Source: Salinigranum salinum
GTDB taxonomy: Archaea > Halobacteriota > Halobacteria > Halobacteriales > Haloferacaceae
DNA length: 64,000 nt
Direction: 5' to 3'
Assembly (NCBI RefSeq): GCF_009176545.1
Contig: NZ_VTOJ01000002.1
Coordinates: 1,364,001-1,428,000, forward strand
The position numbers were made by a program, and so were the translations under genes. Positions 58,634-64,000 of the stretch are shown piece after piece. The notes under the pieces were generated by a model, which saw nothing but the letters and a program-made list of their open reading frames with translations, had not been told where the DNA came from and did not search any database. Within the stretch, counting starts at the first letter, position 1, and each line of letters starts with the position of its first letter.

Positions 58634-58807
58634 GCGCGCGCGAACCGCAACCACCGCTGTTCCGCCGTCGACCCTCCGTGGCGAGCGGTGCGTGGCGGTT
58701 ACGCCCACGTTAAACGGATTAATCGGGGTTAATCGGCGTCAATGGGACGCAATCCGGCTTCGGCGTCGGGGCGCTTCAAGCCCCTCCAGTCCGGACGGTC
58801 GGTCGCG

Positions 58808-59203
58808 ATGAGCGCGAACCGACTGGTCGCAGTCGCCCTGGTGACCCTCCTCCTCGTGGGCGGGGTCGCCGCGGCGACACCAGCCGAACCGGCCACGACA
58901 GGAGTGGACGACGCGCCCGCGAACGCGAGCGGCGGCAGCGAGAACGGAGGCGGAGACGGCACCGGCGGTGACGCCAGCCGCGAGGCCGCACGTGACGAGC
59001 GGAGCCACGAGCGCGGCCCGCCAGCGGAACTCCCCGCACAGGTGCCCGAGCACGTGAGCGCCATCCACGACGCCATCGACTCGTTCCTGTCGGGTGACCT
59101 CGACGGGAGTCTCGGCGAGGCGGTGTCGGGGCTGCTCGGGTCGGAGACCGACGCCGACACCGAGACCGGCGACGACACGCCGGCGACGGGTGGTGACGAC
59201 TGA
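58808..59203 (+). CDS. Secreted acidic protein
   Basis: A 131-residue protein with a clear Sec signal peptide (SANRLVAVALVTLLLVGGVAAATPA). The mature part is Gly/Asn/Glu-rich low complexity, then LPAQVPEHVSAIHDAIDSFLSGDLDGSL with amphipathic helices, and an acidic tail DTETGDDTPATGGDD. No family recognised. An ATG at 58742 would add 22 residues before the signal, and because TTAATCGG repeats (58715-58740) lie just upstream of it, either start could be used; 58808 gives a normal signal length. Confidence 0.65.
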   Translation: MSANRLVAVALVTLLLVGGVAAATPAEPATTGVDDAPANASGGSENGGGDGTGGDASREAARDERSHERGPPAELPAQVPEHVSAIHDAIDSFLSGDLDGSLGEAVSGLLGSETDADTETGDDTPATGGDD

Positions 59204-59403
59204 GCGGATCCCGACTGATGCGACCCGGCCCTCCCGGTCGCTCGTTCGCCCCGCGTCGCCCCGAGTGAACGCGACGAATCGACTACCCTGATCCGGGGGG
59301 AGAGGGGAGTAACGCTCGGTACGCGTGGGACGCTCCGCCAGCCGGAGACGCGCGGCGGACGAGCCGGACAGCGGACCGGGTCGGACGACCGTCACCCGCA
59401 CGC

Positions 59404-59409
59404 TTTTTT
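59404..59409 (+). promoter_or_regulatory. TATA-like T6 box for the cupin gene
   Basis: TTTTTT 24-29 bp before the GTG at 59433; supports GTG as a leaderless start over an upstream ATG at 59325. Confidence 0.45.
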
Positions 59410-59432
59410 CGGACGGGACCCACCGGAGAGCC

Positions 59433-59762
59433 GTGACGCTCGACAGATTCGACCGGGGATCACTCGACCCCGACGACGGCGAGGTGCAGACCGCCGAGGT
59501 AGTCGTGACCGACGACGTGCTCGTGAAGGCGTTCGCGCTCGGGCCGGGGGCGACGCTCGACCCGCACGAGCACGGCGACAGCACGAACGTGTTCCACGTG
59601 CTCGACGGGACGGTGACGGTCCTCCAGGACGGCGAGGAAGAACGCGTGTCGGCACCGGGTGTCGTCCTCCACGAGCGGGGCGTCCCACACGGGGCACGCA
59701 ACGACGGGGACGACGTCGTGGTGTTCACGGCCAGCCTCTGTCCGCTGCCGGGATCGGGGTAG
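59433..59762 (+). CDS. Cupin-domain protein
   Basis: A 109-residue single-domain cupin. Motif 1 is PGATLDPHEHGDSTNVFHVLDG (metal His and Glu) and motif 2 is VLHERGVPHGARN with the last metal His. Small cupins bind metals and may act as sensors, isomerases or dioxygenases; nothing else points to a substrate. The GTG start is set by the T6 box 24-29 bp upstream. The 229 bases before it contain no gene. Confidence 0.82.
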   Translation: MTLDRFDRGSLDPDDGEVQTAEVVVTDDVLVKAFALGPGATLDPHEHGDSTNVFHVLDGTVTVLQDGEEERVSAPGVVLHERGVPHGARNDGDDVVVFTASLCPLPGSG

Positions 59763-59940
59763 CGGGGGGCGCTCGGACGCCGCCTGGAGTCGCCGAAACG
59801 GGCGACGAGCCACGTATCCGGTCGCGGGAGGCGGCGAATCGCGTACCTGGACGCCGGACGGTGACGAACCGCGTCCCGCCGCTCCGACCACGACCGTGGC
59901 GAACCCGAACCGACTTACCGTCGCCACCGAAGGGAACGGT

Positions 59941-60933
59941 ATGGACGCGCGGGTCTCGACCGGGGGACGGCTCCACTTCGGCTTCACCAACCTGAGCCTG
60001 TCACACGAACGGCTCTACGGGGGACTGGGGCTGGCGCTCCGTGAGCCACGAACCGTCGTCGCCGCCAGCGCCGCCGAGGAGTTGGCGTGCGACGACCCCG
60101 ACGCCGCGGCGTACGCGCGACGTGCCCTCGGGTTGCTCGACGTGCCGGGCGCTCGCGTCGTCGTCGAACGGAGCCTCCCCAGACACGTCGGGATCGGCAG
60201 CGGGACGCAGCTCGCGCTCGCCACGCTGACGGCCGTCGCACGGGCGTACGGGATCGACGCGTCGGTTCGGGAGTTCGCGCCCGAGCTGGGCCGGGGTGGT
60301 CGCTCCGGCGTCGGTGTGGCGACGTTCGAGGCCGGCGGATTCGTCCTCGACGCGGGCCACCCGACGGCGCGGTTCACCACGTCGCGGCCGGCGGACGGGG
60401 AGTGGACCGTACCCGCGGTGACCGCGACGCATCGGGTTCCCACAGACTGGCGGTTCCTGCTCGTGCTGCCGGCGGTCGAACCGGGACGAAGCGGCGAGGC
60501 GGAGGACGCGAGCATGCGCGCCGCCGTCGAACGGGCCGACCCGGGGGTGGCGGACAGGATCGCCGGCGTGTTGACACGACGGGTGCTTCCGTCGATCGCG
60601 ACCGGCAACGCCGAGCAGTTCGGGTCGGCCGTCGAGGAAGTCGGTCGGCTGAACGGCGCGTGGTACGCCGACGAGCAGGGGGGGACGTACCGTCCGCCAG
60701 TCGGCGAGATGGTGGCGACGCTGTCGGAACGGCCTGCGGTGTTCGGCGCGGGGCAGTCGTCGTGGGGGCCGGCCGTCTACGGCGTGACCGACGCGACGAA
60801 CGCCGACGCCGCCCGGGAGGCGGGCGAGGCGGCACTGACCGCGGCGGGCATCGACGGGACCGTCAGGCTGGTGAGGGGCCGGAACCGGGGTGCACGGGTG
60901 GCGGCCGACACCGACACCGGCGACGATGGCTGA
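59941..60933 (+). CDS. Beta-ribofuranosylaminobenzene 5'-phosphate synthase family (GHMP fold)
   Basis: A 330-residue GHMP-superfamily protein similar to beta-RFAP synthase, which condenses PRPP and 4-aminobenzoate in methanopterin synthesis. Features: TGGRLHFGFTNLSLSHERLYGG at the start, the GHMP glycine motif LPRHVGIGSGTQLALATL, RGGRSGVGVATFEAGGF and a C-terminal QSSWGPAVYGVT. Haloarchaea are not known to make tetrahydromethanopterin, so this enzyme may act on another pterin or a related C-glycoside. Monocistronic as far as seen. Confidence 0.85.
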   Translation: MDARVSTGGRLHFGFTNLSLSHERLYGGLGLALREPRTVVAASAAEELACDDPDAAAYARRALGLLDVPGARVVVERSLPRHVGIGSGTQLALATLTAVARAYGIDASVREFAPELGRGGRSGVGVATFEAGGFVLDAGHPTARFTTSRPADGEWTVPAVTATHRVPTDWRFLLVLPAVEPGRSGEAEDASMRAAVERADPGVADRIAGVLTRRVLPSIATGNAEQFGSAVEEVGRLNGAWYADEQGGTYRPPVGEMVATLSERPAVFGAGQSSWGPAVYGVTDATNADAAREAGEAALTAAGIDGTVRLVRGRNRGARVAADTDTGDDG

Positions 60934-61061
60934 CCCGCGCCACGTCCGACACGGGGAGGCGTGAGAGAGCCGTCGGCGGGCAAGCAGACCATCCGGGTCC
61001 CGGAATCAGATGCGGTAATCTCGGCCACACGCTCTTGTACCCGCAGGTGAGAGGGGAGCGT

Positions 61062-61898
61062 ATGGACAGCATCCCGTTCGGCGTCTCCCGGCTCGACTCG
61101 CTCATCGGCGGGGGAGCGCCGATGGGTTCGGTCGTGCTGCTCGCGAGCGAGTCCGGGGCCGGGGGACGGGAGTTCCTCTACACCAGCGCGGTGATCAACG
61201 CGATCGCGCGAACCGACGAGGAGCTCTTCGAGCTCCACTACGGCGATCCGATCGGAGAGACGACGCTGCCGTCGGCGGTCCACTACATCTCCTTCACCGC
61301 CGACGAGTCGTATCTCACCCGGCAGATGCGGTTCACCATGGAGCCCGAACTGGTCGACCGGGCGACGGCACGCATCGAGTTCGCCGACCTCTCCCGGGAG
61401 TACTTCCACCCGAGTCAGGCCCCGAGAGAGTGGTATCTCGGTGAGACGAGCACGCTCCGGGATCTCGGGACGCGGACCGAACACGCGGACGTCCTGGAGA
61501 CGTTCGGGACGTACCTCTCCGAACACGCGGCGGGGAACCTCGTCGTCGTCGACTCCGTGACCGACCTCGTGGCGGCCGTCTCGGACGAGATGACGTGGAA
61601 CGACATCGCCCTCGTGCTGAAGGGGCTGAGCAAGGCCGCCCACCGCTGGGGTGGGCTCATCCTCCTGCTGGTGAACCTCGAGACGCTCGGCGAGAACCAG
61701 CTCGGCCTGCTGAAGGACGCCGCCAGCGGGACGTTCCTCTTCGAGTGGGAGTCCGGCGGCTCGAAACGGGCGCGGACGATGGTCGTCCAGGAGTTCCGCG
61801 GTGTGCTCTCGCGGCTCGAGAACGAGAACATCGTCCAGTTCGAGACCGAGATCCACGACGGCGGGTTCGACATCAGCGACGTCCGCAAGATCCGATAA
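61062..61898 (+). CDS. RAD55/KaiC-like ATPase-fold protein with degenerate P-loop
   Basis: A 278-residue RecA-fold protein of the archaeal RAD55/KaiC/HTR-like type. After FGVSRLDSLIGGGAPMGSVVLL comes a Walker A-like ASESGAGGREFLYTS that lacks the Lys of GxGKT; Walker B is NLVVVDSVTDLV. The DEMTWNDIALVL and GGLILLLVNLETLGENQ elements fit the family. Without the Lys, ATP hydrolysis is doubtful, and a sensor or recombination-mediator role is an alternative. A coiled-coil zinc protein gene follows on the same strand. Confidence 0.82.
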   Translation: MDSIPFGVSRLDSLIGGGAPMGSVVLLASESGAGGREFLYTSAVINAIARTDEELFELHYGDPIGETTLPSAVHYISFTADESYLTRQMRFTMEPELVDRATARIEFADLSREYFHPSQAPREWYLGETSTLRDLGTRTEHADVLETFGTYLSEHAAGNLVVVDSVTDLVAAVSDEMTWNDIALVLKGLSKAAHRWGGLILLLVNLETLGENQLGLLKDAASGTFLFEWESGGSKRARTMVVQEFRGVLSRLENENIVQFETEIHDGGFDISDVRKIR

Positions 61899-61997
61899 CG
61901 GGCCGGATGAGGGGGATCGAGTGAGCGTCTCTCGACAGCGCAAGATTCGATAATCGGCGGCCAACGTTTAACTTCGGGTCGGGGAACGTACACACAG

Positions 61998-62951
61998 ATG
62001 GCCGAAGAACAGGGAGACGTCCTCCCCGAGACGCTCAGGGCGTGGGTGAACGATCGAGCGGCGGCGTCCGACGAGGAGCCGGCCGACGTCGTCTCGCGGG
62101 CCGTCACGCTGTATCGTCTCGTCGAGGAGCACGCCGAAGCGACGGACGGAGAGATGCCCCCGGCCGACGAGTTCGACGAACTCGTCGCGTCCTTCGACAA
62201 CCACGTGGCGGCGCTCGACGACCGCGTCGCGACGATCGAGGACGACCTCGACGACAACACCGGCCGCGTGACTGCGCTCGACGACCGCGTCGCGGCGGTC
62301 GAAGACGACCTCGACGAGAAGATCACCGACGTCCGCGAGCGAGTGATCCAGATCAAGCGAGAGGCCGACGGAAAAGCGCCAGCCGACCACGACCATCCGG
62401 CGCTCGACGAGCGAATCGAACGGGCGGGGACGACCGCGGTCGAGGCGAACACCTGCGTCGACGACCTCGAGACCCGCGTCGACAGCGGCTTCGAGAACTT
62501 CGAGGAGATCCTCGAACACGTCGCCGACGACATGGACGACCGCGACGAGAAGCTCACGCGGCTCGCCTCGGTCGTCGTCGACCTCCGGCAGCGGCTCGCC
62601 GAGGTCGAACACGCCGTCGCGACGGCCGACGCCGCGGCGGGGCTCAAGACGGCAGCCAACCGCCAGGGAGAGACGGTCGGAAACTGTGGAGAGTGCGACA
62701 ACCGCGTCGCGGTCGGGCTCTTGACCGAGCCGAACTGCCCCCACTGTGACGCCGAGTTCAGCGGCGTCGAGTCCTCGGGTCGGTTCTTCGGCTCGGCGAC
62801 GCTGACCACCCGACGCCGACCGGCGCTGACCGCCGGCGACGACCCGGCGGACGGCGACCGGGCCGCCGAGCCGGATGGTGCATCCGACGACACCACGGAG
62901 TCGGAGCCGTCGACCGTGACGGAGCTGTTCGAGGGTGTCCGTCGTGAGTGA
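61998..62951 (+). CDS. Coiled-coil protein with CopG-like start and C-terminal zinc ribbon
   Basis: A 317-residue protein. The N-terminal 45 residues (LPETLRAWVNDRAAASDEEPADVVSRAVTLY) resemble a ribbon-helix-helix; then a 150-residue heptad region with repeated ALDDRVA..VEDDLD units forms a coiled coil, and a four-Cys ribbon follows (NCGECDNRV, NCPHCDAEF). The tail is acidic. It looks like a DNA-binding or scaffold protein; no function is known. The next gene starts inside its last codons, with an eight-base overlap, so the two are coupled. Confidence 0.75.
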   Translation: MAEEQGDVLPETLRAWVNDRAAASDEEPADVVSRAVTLYRLVEEHAEATDGEMPPADEFDELVASFDNHVAALDDRVATIEDDLDDNTGRVTALDDRVAAVEDDLDEKITDVRERVIQIKREADGKAPADHDHPALDERIERAGTTAVEANTCVDDLETRVDSGFENFEEILEHVADDMDDRDEKLTRLASVVVDLRQRLAEVEHAVATADAAAGLKTAANRQGETVGNCGECDNRVAVGLLTEPNCPHCDAEFSGVESSGRFFGSATLTTRRRPALTAGDDPADGDRAAEPDGASDDTTESEPSTVTELFEGVRRE

Positions 62952-63744
62952 CGAACGCACCGGCGGGTCGCCGCCGGAGACCGAACGGGACCGTGACGAA
63001 CCGCTGGGCGAGCTGGTCGACCGGTTCCGTGGACGACGCGACCGCGAGCAGGCGGTCGACCGCGACACCGACGTGGACGACGAACGTGGCGACACCGTGG
63101 ACGACGAGCGCGGCGACACCGTGGACGACGAGCGCGGCGGCACCGCCGGCGAGGCCACGGCGCGGGTGGACTCCGACGACGCGCTCTCCGGCGGCGACCC
63201 GGTCGGCGAGACGGCCGTCGACGGTCGCGGCGAGGAACTGTTCGAGGAGATGGACGTCGCCGAGGTCGACGCCGACGCGGTCTGGGAGTCGGTCGTCGCC
63301 GGCGAGGGTGATCCGGGTCTCGACGCCGGTGTGTCGGACACACCCGGAGGGACCCAGTTCTCCGCCGTCGTCGAACTGGACGAGGGAGACGGCTCTGTCG
63401 TCCAGAAGGACGACTACTGCGAGTCGTGTGCGTTCTTCACCGCGCCGCCGGAGGTCGCCTGCGAGTACGACGGATCGTCGATCGTCGAGGTCGTCGACAC
63501 CGAGCAGTTTCGGGTCCGCGGCTGTCCCGTCGTGACCGGGGACGTCGACACCGACGGCGTCGCGCTCGGGGAGACCGACGCCGACGGCATCGGCGACACC
63601 TCCCGCACCGCCGACGATGGCGACGACGCCGGTGCCTCCGACTCCCCCGACGCTGGCGACACCTCCGACGATCCCGACGGTCCCGACGGTTCCGACGACG
63701 CCGACAGTGGCGACAGTTCCGACGACGCCGACGACTCCGAGTGA
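62944..63744 (+). CDS. Acidic Cys4-motif protein coupled to the coiled-coil gene
   Basis: A 266-residue protein, mostly acidic low complexity. A GTG at 62944 gives the N-terminus SDERTGGSPPETERD; an alternative GTG at 62935 adds three residues. One folded island is visible: QKDDYCESCAFFTAPPEVACEYDG followed by EQFRVRGCPVV, a four-Cys set (CxxC, C, C) that could bind zinc or an Fe-S cluster. Residues about 43-65 repeat DTVDDERG in tandem, encoded by a 24-bp repeat, and the C-terminal 40 residues are Asp/Ser/Gly repeats. Function unknown; it overlaps the coiled-coil gene and precedes the transcription factor S gene by 30 bases. Confidence 0.72.
   Translation: MSDERTGGSPPETERDRDEPLGELVDRFRGRRDREQAVDRDTDVDDERGDTVDDERGDTVDDERGGTAGEATARVDSDDALSGGDPVGETAVDGRGEELFEEMDVAEVDADAVWESVVAGEGDPGLDAGVSDTPGGTQFSAVVELDEGDGSVVQKDDYCESCAFFTAPPEVACEYDGSSIVEVVDTEQFRVRGCPVVTGDVDTDGVALGETDADGIGDTSRTADDGDDAGASDSPDAGDTSDDPDGPDGSDDADSGDSSDDADDSE
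63070..63138 (+). repeat. In-frame 24-bp tandem repeat inside the Cys4-protein gene
   Basis: Two identical 24-bp units (63091-63114 and 63115-63138, starting GACACCGTGGACGACGAG) preceded by a shorter degenerate unit at 63070-63090. They encode DTVDDERG twice and DVDDERG once. Confidence 0.85.
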
Positions 63745-63774
63745 CTGATGTGGCGCGGACTCCGAGTGTGAGGT

Positions 63775-64000
63775 ATGCAGTTCTGCGACCACTGCGGGTC
63801 GATGATGGTCTCGCGGGACGGCGAGATGGTGTGTACCGCCGACGACTGCGACGGAACCTCCGAGAAGGACACCGACCTCGCCGCTCAGTTCACCTCGACC
63901 GAGTCACAGACCGACTCGGAGGTCATCGAGACGAGCGAGGAGGCCAACTTCGAGGGGAAGCCGACGGCGACCGACGTCACCTGCGACGAGTGCGGCCACG
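63775..64000 (+). CDS. tfs: Transcription factor S (TFIIS-like), N-terminal part
   Basis: The first 75 codons of a gene that leaves the window at the right edge. MQFCDHCGSMMVSRDGEMVC is the N-terminal zinc ribbon shared with RNA polymerase subunit RPB9; the linker (ESQTDSEVIETSEEANFEG) is acidic, and TDVTCDECGH begins the second, TFIIS-type ribbon that carries the Asp-Glu loop needed to stimulate RNA cleavage by stalled polymerase. The end of the gene is outside the window. Confidence 0.92.
   Translation, partial: MQFCDHCGSMMVSRDGEMVCTADDCDGTSEKDTDLAAQFTSTESQTDSEVIETSEEANFEGKPTATDVTCDECGH

Noticed and set aside
1..64000. tRNA or rRNA genes
   Set aside because: I looked for GGTTC-A-type T-loops and acceptor stems in spacers on both strands and found none; the few GGTTCGA-like words are inside protein genes.
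1..64000. CRISPR array, transposase or integrase
   Set aside because: No regularly spaced identical repeats of 25-40 bases and no DDE, tyrosine-recombinase or serine-recombinase motifs in any convincing frame. The 21-bp repeats are tandem without spacers.

Overview
This window is a gene-dense piece of a haloarchaeal chromosome (class Halobacteria). The evidence is very high G+C with strong third-position GC, acidic Asp/Glu-rich proteins, start codons sitting about 25-30 bp downstream of TATA-like T-rich boxes (leaderless transcripts), Tat-dependent lipoproteins, bacterio-opsin-activator (bat) type HTH regulators, type II methionine aminopeptidase, a split GMP synthase subunit, a SAMP/ubiquitin-like protein, transcription factor S and HMG-CoA reductase. 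I find no rRNA, tRNA, CRISPR array, transposase or integrase. Most genes are housekeeping genes, single or in short operons, and almost every long open frame on the opposite strand is a high-GC shadow.

Layout. 1-9.2 kb: end of a GTPBP1-like GTPase, J-domain membrane protein, micro zinc finger, pyrF, an amidohydrolase, hmgA, a DUF5817-like protein, two tandem WWWD-type membrane paralogues, ADP-ribosylglycohydrolase and a VOC protein. 9.2-20.2 kb: icd, a Thr-nucleophile asparaginase-like hydrolase, a bat-type regulator, a stand-alone nuoCD fusion, ppk1 with a PPP-family phosphatase and DUF2891 upstream, map and a zinc ribbon. 20.4-30.7 kb: HIT protein, CDF transporter, carotenoid oxygenase, tRNA methylthiotransferase, three Tat-lipoprotein beta-propellers around deoC, DUF63 protein. 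31-33.9 kb: a two-gene glycan-type pair (flippase plus ParB-like protein) followed by an AT-rich spacer. 33.9-37.2 kb: pfkB kinase, uridine phosphorylase and an HPP/UspA fusion.

37.4-46.3 kb is the most unusual part. A compact operon encodes a selenium-binding-protein/methanethiol-oxidase homologue, a plant-type [2Fe-2S] ferredoxin and a signal-peptide-bearing membrane protein with a CxxC and two HxxxE motifs. Opposite it lies a bat-type regulator, and a perfect palindrome sits between the two promoters. Next come a TrkA-N potassium channel and, divergently, three membrane proteins with TrkA-C-like domains, two of them recent tandem duplicates.

46.3-64 kb: a membrane protein, a SAMP1-like protein with a non-terminal Gly-Gly, a Rieske protein, ppc, a micro zinc ribbon, an EamA transporter, an aldo/keto reductase, a PHP phosphoesterase, the pyrG-guaA(b)-small-protein operon, UspA, a secreted protein, a cupin, a beta-RFAP-synthase-like GHMP protein, a RAD55/KaiC-like ATPase with an unusual P-loop, a coiled-coil zinc protein, a Cys4 acidic protein and the start of transcription factor S.

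Functional themes are nucleotide metabolism (pyrF, pyrG, guaA(b), udp, deoC, pfkB), central carbon (icd, ppc), polyphosphate, K+ handling and stress response, and a candidate organosulfur oxidation locus.
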